Positions 1 to 8,492 are shown, counted from the stretch's first letter. The stretch is 64,000 nt of DNA from DATAEY01 sp045805565 (GCA_045805565.1 JBJMKZ010000020.1:73216-137215), one strand, 5' to 3'. Numbers and translations are program-made. Notes: generated by a model from the sequence alone, not told the origin.

Positions 1-1
1 G

Positions 2-1465
2 GCGATCGAGGACCAGGGGGTGGCGTCCCTGGACCTCATGGAACGGGCCGGCACCGGTGTGGCCCGGCTGGTCGCCGAACGGGCCCCGGACGGTCGCGTG
101 GCGGTGGTCTGCGGGAAGGGCAACAACGCCGGCGACGGCCTGGTGGCGGCACGGGTGCTGCGCGAGGAGGGTCGCGAGGTGGTCGTCCTGTGCGTGGCGC
201 CGCCGGACGACTTCCAGGGCGACCCGCGCGCCAACCTGGAGCGCCTGCCGGGGGAGCCCCCCGCGATGTTCGACCCGGCCGCCCTGGAGGGCGCGGCAGC
301 GGCGGTGGACGCGCTGCTGGGAACCGGCTTCTCCGGGGCTGCGCGCGAGCCGGTCGCCGGCGCCATCGAGGCGATCAACCGATCGGGAGCCCGGGTGGTG
401 GCGATCGACGTCCCGAGCGGGGTCGATGCCTCCAGCGGCCGGGTCGAGGGCGCGGCGGTGCGCGCCGACGCGACCGCCACCTTCCACGCCGGCAAGCCCG
501 GCCTCTATGTCGCGCCCGGAAAGGCGTGCGCCGGCGACGTGCGGGTGATCGACATCGGCATCCCGCGCGGGGCTCCGATGCAGGCGGACGTGGGCCTCCT
601 GCTTGCATCGGTGCTCGCCGAGGTGCCGCGCCGGCATCCCGCCTCGACGAAGTTCAGCGAGGGCGCGGTGATGGTGGTCGGTGGATCGCGGGGGCTCACC
701 GGGGCCCCGTGCCTGGCCTCCGAGGCCGCCGCCCGCGCGGGAGCCGGCTACGTCACCGCGCTCGTCCCGGAGTCGCTCAACCTCGTCTTCGAGCTGCGGC
801 TGTGGGAGGCGATGACCCGGCCAATGCCCGACCGCGACGGGGCCCTCGGCGCCGACGCGCGCGACCCGGCGCTCGAGGCCGCCCAGCGCGCGGACGCGGT
901 CGTGCTGGGGCCGGGCATCGGGCGCGCCGAGGAGACGCTCGAGCTCGCTCGGGACCTGGCCTCCCGGCTGCCTGCGCCGCTCCTGCTCGACGCCGACGGC
1001 CTCAACGCCCATGCCGGTCGGCTGGGCGATCTGGCGGCCCGCGACGGCCCCGCGGTGCTCACCCCCCATGCCGGGGAGCTGGGTCGGCTGCTGGGCATCG
1101 AGTCCAGCGCCGTGGAGTCCGATCGGCTGGCGCGCGTCCGCGAGGCGGCGCAGGCGGCCGACGCCATCATGGTCCTCAAGGGCGACGACACCCTGGTGGC
1201 CGAGCCCGACGGCCGTGTCGCGGTCAGCGCCGGCGGAAGTCCGGGGCTGGCGACGGCCGGCACCGGCGACGTGCTCTCGGGGGTCATCGGGGCGATGCTG
1301 GCCAAGGGCGTGGACCCGTTCGCGGCCGCCTGCGCCGGCGTGCACCTGCATGGCCGGGCCGGGCGGCGCGCCGCCGACCGGCGCGGCGCCGAGGGGGTCA
1401 TCGCCCGGGACGTGATCGAGGCGCTCCCGCTCGCGCGCGCCGAGGCCGGCCCGGCCCCCCGCTAA
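2..1465 (+). CDS. nnr: Bifunctional NAD(P)HX epimerase/dehydratase, 5' end missing
   Basis: Repairs hydrated NADH and NADPH. The N-terminal YjeF_N domain epimerises NAD(P)HX, and the C-terminal ribokinase-like domain dehydrates it with ATP or ADP. Visible motifs are GKGNNAGDG of the epimerase, then GGSRGLTGAP, LDADGLNAH, LTPHAGELGRL and AGTGDVLSGVIGA of the dehydratase. The reading frame is open from base 2 and reads AIEDQGVASLDLMERAG. This matches the usual family N-terminus, so the true start lies left of the window and the GTG at 20 is internal. It is followed by a CBS gene and alr, a common actinobacterial neighbourhood. Confidence 0.95.
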   Translation, partial: AIEDQGVASLDLMERAGTGVARLVAERAPDGRVAVVCGKGNNAGDGLVAARVLREEGREVVVLCVAPPDDFQGDPRANLERLPGEPPAMFDPAALEGAAAAVDALLGTGFSGAAREPVAGAIEAINRSGARVVAIDVPSGVDASSGRVEGAAVRADATATFHAGKPGLYVAPGKACAGDVRVIDIGIPRGAPMQADVGLLLASVLAEVPRRHPASTKFSEGAVMVVGGSRGLTGAPCLASEAAARAGAGYVTALVPESLNLVFELRLWEAMTRPMPDRDGALGADARDPALEAAQRADAVVLGPGIGRAEETLELARDLASRLPAPLLLDADGLNAHAGRLGDLAARDGPAVLTPHAGELGRLLGIESSAVESDRLARVREAAQAADAIMVLKGDDTLVAEPDGRVAVSAGGSPGLATAGTGDVLSGVIGAMLAKGVDPFAAACAGVHLHGRAGRRAADRRGAEGVIARDVIEALPLARAEAGPAPR

Positions 1466-1468
1466 CCT
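1463..1468 (+). promoter_or_regulatory. -10 box TAACCT before the CBS gene
   Basis: TAACCT overlaps the nnr stop codon. Six bases later lies an ATC codon in frame with the CBS protein, which fits a leaderless mRNA starting at that ATC. Confidence 0.5.
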
Positions 1469-1495
1469 GCCGCCATCTCCGAGGTCGCGGACATC

Positions 1496-1933
1496 ATGGA
1501 GCGGGACGTAGTCGCCGTGTCGCCCCACGACGACGTCGAGAAGGTGATCCGCCTGCTGCGCGAGCACGAGCTTCCGGGCGTCCCGGTGGTCAACGACGGC
1601 GGGCGCTGCGTGGGGATCGTCACCGAGGCGGACCTGGTCATCAGCGAGGAGGAGGCCGACTTCCACCTCCCGCACTACGTCGACCTGCTGGGCGGGGTCA
1701 TCTTCCTGGAGCCGCTCAAGCGGTTCGAGGACCGCATCCGCAAGGCGTTCGCATCGAAGGTGTCCGACATGATGACCGCGGACCCGGTGACCGTCCCTCC
1801 CGACGCGCCGGTGGAGGAGGCGGCCCGCCTGATCGCCGAGCACCGGCACAACCGGCTGCCGGTGGTCGACCACGGGCGCCTGGTCGGCGTCGTCACCCGC
1901 CTCGACGTGCTCGAGGCGCTCACCGCCCGGTAG
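1496..1933 (+). CDS. Tandem CBS-domain protein
   Basis: A small protein of two CBS modules, which usually bind adenosyl ligands (AMP, ATP, SAM or NAD) and act as energy-sensing regulatory domains. The first module contains DVVAVSPHDDVEKVIRLL and GIVTEADL. The second contains DPVTVPPDAPVEEAARLI and GVVTRLDVLEAL. A hydrophobic insert of about 30 residues (HYVDLLGGVIFLEPLKRF) separates them. The ATG at 1496 starts in the middle of the conserved DIM motif. In-frame upstream codons give SEVADIM, so translation may begin at the ATC at 1475, just after a -10 box. The target of regulation is unknown. Confidence 0.85.
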   Translation: MERDVVAVSPHDDVEKVIRLLREHELPGVPVVNDGGRCVGIVTEADLVISEEEADFHLPHYVDLLGGVIFLEPLKRFEDRIRKAFASKVSDMMTADPVTVPPDAPVEEAARLIAEHRHNRLPVVDHGRLVGVVTRLDVLEALTAR

Positions 1934-1935
1934 CC

Positions 1936-3066
1936 GTGCCGCTCCGGGCGCTGGCCAGGGTCAACCTGGCGGCGATCGAGCGCAACTGCGCGCGGCTCGC
2001 GCGTGAGCTGCGCGCCGGCGCCGCGCTGGGGGCGGTGGTCAAGGCGGACGCCTACGGCCACGGCGCGACTCCCAGCGCCCGGGCGGCGCTGGCGGGCGGA
2101 GCCACGTGGCTCGCCGTGGCCACCGCCCGCGAGGCCGAGGCGCTGCGCCGGGAGGGCATCGACGACCGCCTGTTGGTGATGGGAGCGCTCAGCCCGCAGG
2201 AGCTCGAGCCCGCGCTCTCGACGGGGGCCGACCTGGTCGCCTGGCGGGAGCCGTTCATCGGCGCCCTGGCGGCCCGGTCCAGCGCCGAGCGACCGGTGCG
2301 CGTGCACGTGAAGCTCGACACCGGGATGGGGCGGCTGGGGACCCGCGAAGAGGACGAGGCCCGCAGGGTCGCGGAGGCGGTGGCCGCCGCGCCGGGCCTG
2401 GAGCTGGCCGGCGCCATGACCCACTTCGCCACCGCCGACGACAGGTACGACGGGGGGTTCTTCTCCGCCCAGCTGGCCCGGTTCGAGGCCTGGGCGTCCG
2501 CGCTGGCCGGCGACCACCCCGGCATCGTGATCCACGGCGCCAACAGCGCCGCGACCCTGCGCGACCCGCAGTCACACCTCGACATGGTCCGCTGCGGCAT
2601 CGCGATCTACGGCATGGACCCGTTCCAGCAGGACCCGGCGCTCCAGGACCTCGAGCCCGCCCTGGAGCTGCGCTCCTACGTGGCGGACCTCAAGCCGTGC
2701 GCCCCCGGGGAGAGCGCCGGCTACGGTCGGCGGTTCGTGGCGCGGCACGAGACCGTGCTGGGGGTGCTTCCCATCGGGTACGGCGATGGCGTCCGGCGCG
2801 CTCTGAGCGACAACGCCGACATCCTGGTGGGGGGGCGCCGGCACCCGCTGGTGGGCACCATCTCGATGGACAACCTGACCGTCGATCTGGGGCCCCGCCC
2901 GGAGGCCGCCGCCGGCGCACCGGCGGTGCTGATCGGCGCCGAGGGCGGGGAGCGCATAACCGCCGAGGAGCTGGCGCGGCGGCTGGGGACGATCAACTAC
3001 GAGATCACCTGCGCGCTGACCCCGCGGGTTCCGCGTGTCTACCACCGCGACGGGGAGGCGGCATGA
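1936..3066 (+). CDS. alr: Alanine racemase
   Basis: PLP enzyme that makes D-alanine from L-alanine for peptidoglycan; cytoplasmic; 376 residues, normal length. The PLP lysine lies in AVVKADAYGHG near residue 37 and the second catalytic base tyrosine in SAGYGRRF. Later motifs PIGYGDGVRR and TISMDNLTVDLG are typical. The GTG at 1936 begins two bases after the CBS stop and gives the expected N-terminus PLRALARVNLAAIERN. The last codon overlaps the next gene by ATGA, indicating translational coupling with the nucleotidyltransferase. Confidence 0.95.
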   Translation: MPLRALARVNLAAIERNCARLARELRAGAALGAVVKADAYGHGATPSARAALAGGATWLAVATAREAEALRREGIDDRLLVMGALSPQELEPALSTGADLVAWREPFIGALAARSSAERPVRVHVKLDTGMGRLGTREEDEARRVAEAVAAAPGLELAGAMTHFATADDRYDGGFFSAQLARFEAWASALAGDHPGIVIHGANSAATLRDPQSHLDMVRCGIAIYGMDPFQQDPALQDLEPALELRSYVADLKPCAPGESAGYGRRFVARHETVLGVLPIGYGDGVRRALSDNADILVGGRRHPLVGTISMDNLTVDLGPRPEAAAGAPAVLIGAEGGERITAEELARRLGTINYEITCALTPRVPRVYHRDGEAA

Positions 3067-4463
3067 GCGAGGCCGCCCGCGCGGCGCGCGCCGCCCTGGC
3101 GGGAACGCCCGCCTGGGTGGTGGGTGGAGCGGTTCGCGACCGGCTGCTGGGCCGCCCGACCGTGGACCTCGACCTCGCCGTGGCCGGCGACTGTGCCGCT
3201 CACGCGCGCGCTCTCGCCAGCGCCTGCGGGGGAACCGCGTTCCGCCTCTCCGAGCAGCATGCGGCATGGCGGGTGCTTGCCCCGGGTGGCGCCTGGCACG
3301 TCGACTTCATGCCGCTGGAGGCCGGAATCGAGGAGGACCTCGCCCGTCGCGACTTCACGATCAACGCCATCGCCGAGCCGCTCGCGGGCGGGGCGCGGCT
3401 GGACCCTCACGGCGGCCAGGCCGATCTGCAGGCGGGCCGGCTGCGAATGGTGTCGGCGGAGGGCTTCGCCGCCGATCCGCTGCGCGTCCTGCGCGCCGCT
3501 CGCCTGGCCTGCGAGCTCGGGCTCGAGATCGAGCCGGGAACGGCGGCAGCCGCGCGCGCCCACGCGCCGGGGCTTGCCCGCGTGGCGCCGGAGCGGGTGT
3601 TCGCCGAGCTGCGCCACATCGTCTGCTGCCCGGATCCGCTGCGCGGCCTCGAGCTGACGGATGGGGTGGGGGCGCTGCCGGTCGTGCTGCCCGAGCTCGA
3701 CGGGACGCGCGGCGTCGAGCAGAGCGACTACCACCATCTCGACGTCTACGACCACACGCTGGCGGTGCTCGGCGAGGTGGCCGAGCTGGAACGGGACCCC
3801 GAGCCGGCGGCCGGCCCTCATGCCGCGGCGGTCGCGTCGCTGCTGGCCGAGCCGCTGGCCGACGAGCTCACCCGCGGCGCAGCGCTGCGCTTCGGCGCCC
3901 TGCTGCACGACATCGCCAAGCCCCACACGCGTGCCTACACGCGGGAGGGTCGGGTCACGTTCATCGGGCACGACGAGCTGGGCTCGGAGCTGGCCGGCGC
4001 TGCGCTGCAGCGGCTTCGCGCATCGGGGCGCCTGCGCGCCCACGTTGCGGCTCTGACCCGGCATCACCTACGGCTGGGCTTCCTGGTCCACGAGCGCCCG
4101 GTCTCGCGACGCGCCGTGCACGGCTACCTGCGCGCCTGCGAGCCCGTCGAGGTCGATGTCACGGTCCTGTCGGTGGCGGACCGGCTGGCGACTCGGGGCC
4201 GCCAGGCCGACCAGGCCATCGCCGCCCACCTCGAGCTGGCGCACGAGGTGATCGGCGAGGCCCTGAGATGGCGCTCGCAGGGACCGCCCGCCCCCCTCGT
4301 GCACGGAGAGGAGCTCGCGGCGACGCTGGGGATCCGGCCCGGTCCCGAGCTCGGGCGGCTGCTCGCTGACCTGGAGGAGGCCCAGTTCGCCGGCGAGGTC
4401 CGCACCCGCGACGACGCCGTGGCGCTCGCGCGCCGCCTGCTCGGCCGGCCGGGAGACGGCTAA
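3063..4463 (+). CDS. cca: CCA tRNA nucleotidyltransferase/poly(A) polymerase family with HD domain
   Basis: Adds or repairs the 3' CCA of tRNAs (class II nucleotidyltransferase). The N-terminal domain shows GGAVRDRLLG, the metal-binding pair in DLDLAV, RDFTINAIAEP, and the RxLRAAR helix. An HD phosphohydrolase-like domain follows (FGALLHDIAKPHTR, then GHDELG). The length of 466 residues fits the HD-containing family. The two tRNA genes in this window do not encode CCA, which fits a need for this enzyme. The start is the ATG of the ATGA overlap with alr. CCA-adding cannot be separated from A-adding or poly(A) polymerase activity by sequence reading alone. Confidence 0.88.
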   Translation: MSEAARAARAALAGTPAWVVGGAVRDRLLGRPTVDLDLAVAGDCAAHARALASACGGTAFRLSEQHAAWRVLAPGGAWHVDFMPLEAGIEEDLARRDFTINAIAEPLAGGARLDPHGGQADLQAGRLRMVSAEGFAADPLRVLRAARLACELGLEIEPGTAAAARAHAPGLARVAPERVFAELRHIVCCPDPLRGLELTDGVGALPVVLPELDGTRGVEQSDYHHLDVYDHTLAVLGEVAELERDPEPAAGPHAAAVASLLAEPLADELTRGAALRFGALLHDIAKPHTRAYTREGRVTFIGHDELGSELAGAALQRLRASGRLRAHVAALTRHHLRLGFLVHERPVSRRAVHGYLRACEPVEVDVTVLSVADRLATRGRQADQAIAAHLELAHEVIGEALRWRSQGPPAPLVHGEELAATLGIRPGPELGRLLADLEEAQFAGEVRTRDDAVALARRLLGRPGDG

Positions 4464-4466
4464 GCT
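4461..4466 (+). promoter_or_regulatory. -10 box TAAGCT for the HIT gene
   Basis: TAAGCT lies at the cca stop codon, eight bases before the GTG start. There is no Shine-Dalgarno sequence, so a leaderless mRNA is likely. Confidence 0.6.
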
Positions 4467-4474
4467 GGCGGGCG

Positions 4475-4885
4475 GTGGCGTCCGACGAGTGCATCTTCTG
4501 CCAGATCGTGGCCGGCGAGGTGCCGGCCAACGTCGTCGATTCCGACGAGCGGACGGTCACCTTCATGGACATCCGGCCCGCCACCAGGGGACACGTCCTG
4601 GTGATTCCCAGGCGTCACTCGCGCGATCTCCACGAGGTGGACGACGCCGATCTCGGCGCGTGCATGTCCGCCGCCCGGCGCATCGCGGCGCGCGCCCGCG
4701 ACCGCCTCGGCGCCGACGGGGTCAACCTGCTCAACTCGACCGGGGAGGCCGCCTGGCAGACCGTCTTCCACTTCCACGTTCACGTCATCCCGCGCTACGA
4801 GGACGACCCGCTCAGGCTTCCATGGACCCCGGAGCCGGGTGACGAGGAGCAGATCGCGGCCGCGGCCGACGACCTGCGGGGCTGA
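4475..4885 (+). CDS. HIT family nucleotide hydrolase
   Basis: Histidine-triad protein, probably a nucleoside phosphoramidase or dinucleotide hydrolase; 136 residues, cytoplasmic. The N-terminal CIFCQIVAGEVPA is the standard HINT-type start with two cysteines. The catalytic triad is in HFHVHVIPRY, with the extra histidine upstream in PRRHSRDLHE. The GTG at 4475 is chosen because it gives the family N-terminus and sits right after a -10 box. Confidence 0.93.
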   Translation: MASDECIFCQIVAGEVPANVVDSDERTVTFMDIRPATRGHVLVIPRRHSRDLHEVDDADLGACMSAARRIAARARDRLGADGVNLLNSTGEAAWQTVFHFHVHVIPRYEDDPLRLPWTPEPGDEEQIAAAADDLRG

Positions 4886-4908
4886 CTCGGTCCCGCGGGT
4901 GTGCGTGC

Positions 4909-4914
4909 TACGGT
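4909..4914 (+). promoter_or_regulatory. Possible -10 box TACGGT of cspA
   Basis: TACGGT would place transcription start near 4921 and give a 5' untranslated region of about 105 bases before the cold-shock gene. Long leaders are usual for cold-shock mRNAs. No good -35 element is seen at the normal spacing. Confidence 0.35.
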
Positions 4915-5027
4915 TCCGCGCGTCGAGGCCGGGGTCCGCCCCGGCGAAATGAAGTGCAGGCGGTCGCAGGTCGTTCTCAGTCGAGGCCTCCCGGTACGCA
5001 GCACAGCCCATTCGTGGGGGAGTTCAC

Positions 5028-5231
5028 ATGGCAACTGGCACAGTGAAGTGGTTCAGTGACGACAAGGGCTACGGCTTCATCACGCCCGATGAAGGAGGCC
5101 GCGACCTGTTCGTGCACTTCAGCGGGATCAGCGGCGACGGCTTCCGCTCGCTGACCGAAGGAGCCAAGGTCTCCTACGACGAGGAGGCCGGGGACAAGGG
5201 CCCCAAGGCGGTCAACGTCGCGATCCTGTAG
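5028..5231 (+). CDS. cspA: Cold-shock protein (CspA family)
   Basis: Single-stranded RNA/DNA-binding cold-shock domain of 67 residues, acting as an RNA chaperone. RNP1 is KGYGFI and RNP2 is DLFVHF; the start MATGTVKWF is canonical. A clear Shine-Dalgarno GGGGGAG lies seven bases before the ATG. It stands alone, with a leader of roughly 100 bases upstream that may hold temperature-dependent structure, and a weak hairpin downstream. Confidence 0.97.
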   Translation: MATGTVKWFSDDKGYGFITPDEGGRDLFVHFSGISGDGFRSLTEGAKVSYDEEAGDKGPKAVNVAIL

Positions 5232-5237
5232 CCAGCC

Positions 5238-5254
5238 GCCGGCTTCGGGCCGGC
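5238..5254 (+). terminator. Weak hairpin after cspA
   Basis: GCCGGC, a TTCGG loop, then GCCGGC; a six-pair stem seven bases after the stop codon. No U-tract follows, so termination would be weak or intrinsic-like only. Confidence 0.4.
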
Positions 5255-5299
5255 AGGGCGCGACGCATCGTTGACCGCCGCGCCGTGTTCAATGACGGC

Positions 5300-6010
5300 A
5301 TGAGACGCCACTCGCCGATCCTGATCGCAGTCGCGGCGCTCGCGCTGGCGGCCCCCCCGCCCGCCGGAGCCCGGATCCTCGAGCTGGGCGGCGGCGCCGG
5401 CGGTGGTGCCAGCGCCACGCCGAGCTGTCCCGGCAGCCCATGCCTGGCCGTCACCCGGACGACCGGATTTCAGACCAGCGCGCGCGAGCGGCGCAATCTG
5501 TACACCGCCCCGGGCACCGGGCGCGTGGTGGCGTTCACGGTCAAGCTGGGCAAGCCGAGCGCCACGCAGATCGGGTTCTTCAATCGCCAGGCGGGCGGCG
5601 CTGCCAAGGTGCGCATTGCCGTCCTGCGCCCGGCGGGGGCGCGCGCCGGCGCTCCCCAGTACAGGCTCAACGCCCAGAGCGACGACTTCACGGTCGAGCC
5701 CTACTTCGGACAGACGGTCCAGTTTCCGCTCTACACCTCGCTGCTGGTGCGCCGGGGCTACGTGGTGGCGCTCAGCGTCGCGACCTGGGCCCCCGTGCTG
5801 GCGGTGTCCAACCTCAACAGCACGTACGCGTGGCGGTCCAGCCGCGTGGCGCCGTGCTCGACGAATCCCGAGCGCCAGCCTCCCCAGACGCAGGCCGGTT
5901 CCCTCAGGTCGTACTTCTGCCTGTACCGCCCGGCCCAGTTGACCTACTCGGTCACGCTCGTGACCAGCCCCGCGGCGACAGCTCCGACGCGCCCCTCGCC
6001 GTCGCGCTGA
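5300..6010 (+). CDS. Secreted protein of unknown function
   Basis: I do not recognise a family. The first 24 residues form a signal peptide (MRRHSPILIAVAALALAAPPPAGA). The mature part is about 210 residues and rich in Ser, Thr, Arg and Val, with beta-rich character and paired cysteines (CPGSPC near the N-terminus, later CSTNPE and YFCLYR). The protein would be exported and may fold as a beta-sandwich. The ATG at 5300 is preferred over the GTG at 5285 because it puts the basic residues at the very start of the signal peptide. It converges on the lipoprotein gene downstream. Confidence 0.7.
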   Translation: MRRHSPILIAVAALALAAPPPAGARILELGGGAGGGASATPSCPGSPCLAVTRTTGFQTSARERRNLYTAPGTGRVVAFTVKLGKPSATQIGFFNRQAGGAAKVRIAVLRPAGARAGAPQYRLNAQSDDFTVEPYFGQTVQFPLYTSLLVRRGYVVALSVATWAPVLAVSNLNSTYAWRSSRVAPCSTNPERQPPQTQAGSLRSYFCLYRPAQLTYSVTLVTSPAATAPTRPSPSR

Positions 6011-6031
6011 GCCGCGGGCGACCGCCTGCGG

Positions 6032-6058
6032 CCGCCCAGCCCTCGGCGGGCTGGGCGG
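6032..6058. terminator. Strong bidirectional hairpin between convergent genes
   Basis: CCGCCCAGCCC, loop TCGGC, then GGGCTGGGCGG; a perfect eleven-pair stem between the stops of the secreted protein and the lipoprotein genes. No U-tract, but the placement fits a shared terminator. Confidence 0.6.
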
Positions 6059-6064
6059 AAGGGA

Positions 6065-6496
6065 CTAGCAGGCGCCCGCGTTCTCGCGGCAGAACTGCTT
6101 GAGCTGGCTGGCCCCGGTCCCTCCGGATCCGGCACTCGTCCCGCCGGTCCCGCCGGTCCCGCCGCCCTGGCCGCCACCGGCACCGGTGCCACCCGACCCC
6201 GAGCCCCCGCCGCCTGAGTTGCCGCCGCCCCCGCCGCCGGTGCCCTGACCGGTGTCTCCCGAGGTCCCGCTGTTGCCGGTGCTGCCGCTGTCGCCGGTGC
6301 TGGCGCCGCTCGTGTCGGTCGGCGTGGTGGCGGTCGTCGCGGTGGTCGCGGTGGTTGCGGCCGCGGGTATCGGGCCGTTGGGAACGGTCAGCTCCGGGGT
6401 GGACAGCTGCTCCTGGTCGGAGCCGGCGCCGCCGCATCCGGCCGCGCCGAGCAGGGCGGTGGCGGCGATGATCGAGACCGTTGCGCGCGGATGCAT
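6065..6496 (-). CDS. Gly/Thr/Ser-rich lipoprotein, function unknown
   Basis: 143 residues with a lipoprotein signal peptide ending in the lipobox LGAAGC. The mature part starts near Cys21, then has a TTATTATTATT run and a long Gly/Ser-rich low-complexity segment. It ends in a short ordered-looking tail, QLKQFCRENAGAC, with two cysteines that could form a disulphide. The gene would place a flexible tether with a small C-terminal knot on the outer face of the membrane. No enzymatic motif is visible. Confidence 0.65.
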   Translation of the reverse strand: MHPRATVSIIAATALLGAAGCGGAGSDQEQLSTPELTVPNGPIPAAATTATTATTATTPTDTSGASTGDSGSTGNSGTSGDTGQGTGGGGGGNSGGGGSGSGGTGAGGGQGGGTGGTGGTSAGSGGTGASQLKQFCRENAGAC

Positions 6497-6509
6497 CGGT
6501 GCGGGCGGT

Positions 6510-6779
6510 CTAGCGCTCCAGCGCGGCCATCCGACGGCCGCAATGGGGACAGTCGTTGAGGTCCTTCTGCACGAGCTGGTCGCACCAGTTGCAGAAACGC
6601 AGGTGCTCCACCGCCCAGGGGAGCTCGGAGGGCGATGGCGCCAGCGGGATCAGCTTGCCCACCACCTCGAGGCGCTCGCCGTCCTCGCGGTCGACGTAGT
6701 CGCGGTCGGGCTCGGCTTCGAGGATCACCTCGCGCCCGCTCGACGGCGCGCGGAGCCGGTATCGCTGGCGCTGGGGCAC
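6510..6779 (-). CDS. Small zinc-ribbon protein
   Basis: About 89 residues. The C-terminal half carries CNWCDQL and CPHCGRR, a four-cysteine zinc ribbon; the N-terminal part is charged and may be beta-rich (REVILEAEPDRDYVDR). The frame stays open far upstream, but the GTG at 6779 is chosen because TACAGT lies ten bases before it and because the family-like basic start follows. It is divergent from the glycosyltransferase gene. Function unknown; possibly a nucleic-acid- or protein-binding adaptor. Confidence 0.7.
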   Translation of the reverse strand: MPQRQRYRLRAPSSGREVILEAEPDRDYVDREDGERLEVVGKLIPLAPSPSELPWAVEHLRFCNWCDQLVQKDLNDCPHCGRRMAALER

Positions 6780-6789
6780 GAGGCGCGAC

Positions 6790-6795
6790 ACTGTA
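6790..6795 (-). promoter_or_regulatory. -10 box TACAGT of the zinc-ribbon gene
   Basis: TACAGT on the minus strand, ten bases before the GTG at 6779; no Shine-Dalgarno follows. Confidence 0.5.
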
Positions 6796-6902
6796 CCAGC
6801 GGCCCCAGCCGGCCCCGGGCAGCGGCTTGCGGGTCGGCGGCGAGCCTCGCTGGCGGGCTTCCGACCCGGGTCCGAGGGCGAATCCGGCGCCCCCTTGGGC
6901 TC

Positions 6903-6908
6903 TAAGCT
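6903..6908 (+). promoter_or_regulatory. -10 box TAAGCT of the glycosyltransferase gene
   Basis: TAAGCT, nine bases before the GTG at 6918; leaderless arrangement. Confidence 0.6.
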
Positions 6909-6917
6909 GGCGCGCCG

Positions 6918-8492
6918 GTGCGGCTCCTCATCTTCCACGGATACCTCCTGGGCGGGACCGGCTCCAACGTGTACAACGCCGGCCTCGCCGCGGCGCTCGT
7001 GCGGCTCGGCCACGAGGTCCACCTGCTCTGCCAGGAGCCGGAGCCGTTCGAGTACGACTTCGTGGATGCGGCGGCGACCTGGCGGGACGGCTCTCTCCAG
7101 GTGGAGCCACGCCGCGAGGTCGTGCGCTGCACGGTCTACCGTCCCGACGTCGGAGGGCTGCTTCCGGTCTACGTGGCCGACCGCTACGCGGGCGTGGAGG
7201 CACGTCCGTTCCCGGAGCTCAGCGACGCCGAGCTGGAGCGCTACCTGGCCGCCAACGTGGAGGCGGTCGCGGAGGTCGCGGGACGGGCGCGGCCGCAGGT
7301 CGCGCTGGCCAACCACCTGGTGATGGGGCCGGTGATCCTCGCGCGCGCGCTCGCCGCCGGCTCCCAGGGCGTTCCCTACGCGGTCAAGATCCACGGCAGC
7401 GCGCTGGAGTACACGGTGAAGCCCCATCCCCGCTTCCTGCCCTACGCGCGCGAGGGGATCGCTGCCGCCCGGGGGGTCCTGGTCGGGTCGCGTCATACGG
7501 CCGACAGCCTGTGGGAGGCGATGGAGGATCCCGAGCTCCCGAGCCGAACGCGGCTCGGCCCGCCCGGGGTGGACGTCGCGGCCTTCGCGCCCCGCAGCGG
7601 CGAGGAGGCGGCCGCCGCCTTGCACGAGCTCGCCGAGCGGTTGGAGGCGCAGGACGGCGCGGATGGCGGCCGCGAGGCTGAGCCGGCCTTCGCTCGCGAC
7701 CGCGCCGAGGCGGCGCGCGCGCTGCGCCGCCTCGAGCCCCGGGACGGACGACTGGTCGCCTTCGTGGGCAAGCTGATCGCCGCCAAGGGGATCGACCTGC
7801 TGCTCGCGGCGTGGCCGCTGGTGCTGGATCGGGTTTGCGGCACCCGGCTGGTGGTGGTCGGCTTCGGCGCCTTCCGCGCCAGCGCCGAGAGGCTGGTGGG
7901 CGACCTGGGAGCAGGCGACCTCGGGGCGGTCCGTGAGCTCGCCGCCCAGGGGCGCGCCGCCGAGGACGGGCCGTCCGGCCGCTTCCGCTACCTGGAGGCT
8001 TTCCTGGAGGCGCTGGCGGACGATCCCGGCCGGCGGTCGGCCTACCTCGCCGCCGCGCGGGCGCTTCCCGACCGCGTGGTGTTCACCGGCCGCCTCGAGC
8101 ACACCGAGCTGACGCAGCTGCTCCCGGCATGCGACGCGCTGGTCGTGCCCAGCACCTTTCCCGAGGCGTTCGGGATGGTGGCCGCGGAGGCCGCGGCCTG
8201 CGGGGCGCTGCCGATCAGCGCCGACCACTCGGGCCTGGCCGAGGTGAGCCGCACGCTGGCCGCCGCGGTGCCCGAGCCGGCACGACAGCTGCTGTCCTTC
8301 GGGCTCGGTCCGCGGGCGGTGGAGGACTTGGCGGCGCGCATCTCGGGCTGGTTGCAGGCTCCCGCCTCGATCCGCCGCCAGACCACACGGGCCCTGGTCG
8401 CCACCGCCCGCGAGCGGTATTCCTGGGAGGGCGTCGCCAACGGGGTGATCGCCGCCGCGCAGGGCCGGTTGGACGCCCTGCCGGCGCCCTGA
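6918..8492 (+). CDS. GT4-type glycosyltransferase
   Basis: 524 residues, GT-B fold. The N-terminal domain begins RLLIFHGYLLGGTGSNVYN, a glycine-rich acceptor-side loop like that of glycogen-synthase-type enzymes. The C-terminal nucleotide-sugar domain shows LVAFVGKLIAAKGIDLLLAAWP and the E-x7-E motif in PSTFPEAFGMVAAEAAACG. An insertion of about 80 residues between these two C-terminal elements is longer than usual. No membrane segment is seen. Probably acts on a cell-surface or storage polysaccharide; donor and acceptor are unknown. Confidence 0.88.
   Translation: MRLLIFHGYLLGGTGSNVYNAGLAAALVRLGHEVHLLCQEPEPFEYDFVDAAATWRDGSLQVEPRREVVRCTVYRPDVGGLLPVYVADRYAGVEARPFPELSDAELERYLAANVEAVAEVAGRARPQVALANHLVMGPVILARALAAGSQGVPYAVKIHGSALEYTVKPHPRFLPYAREGIAAARGVLVGSRHTADSLWEAMEDPELPSRTRLGPPGVDVAAFAPRSGEEAAAALHELAERLEAQDGADGGREAEPAFARDRAEAARALRRLEPRDGRLVAFVGKLIAAKGIDLLLAAWPLVLDRVCGTRLVVVGFGAFRASAERLVGDLGAGDLGAVRELAAQGRAAEDGPSGRFRYLEAFLEALADDPGRRSAYLAAARALPDRVVFTGRLEHTELTQLLPACDALVVPSTFPEAFGMVAAEAAACGALPISADHSGLAEVSRTLAAAVPEPARQLLSFGLGPRAVEDLAARISGWLQAPASIRRQTTRALVATARERYSWEGVANGVIAAAQGRLDALPAP

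Noticed and set aside
4882..4914. CTGACT and TACGGT as -35/-10 pair of cspA
   Set aside because: The spacing of 21 bases is too long for a normal promoter; only the -10 part is kept with low confidence.
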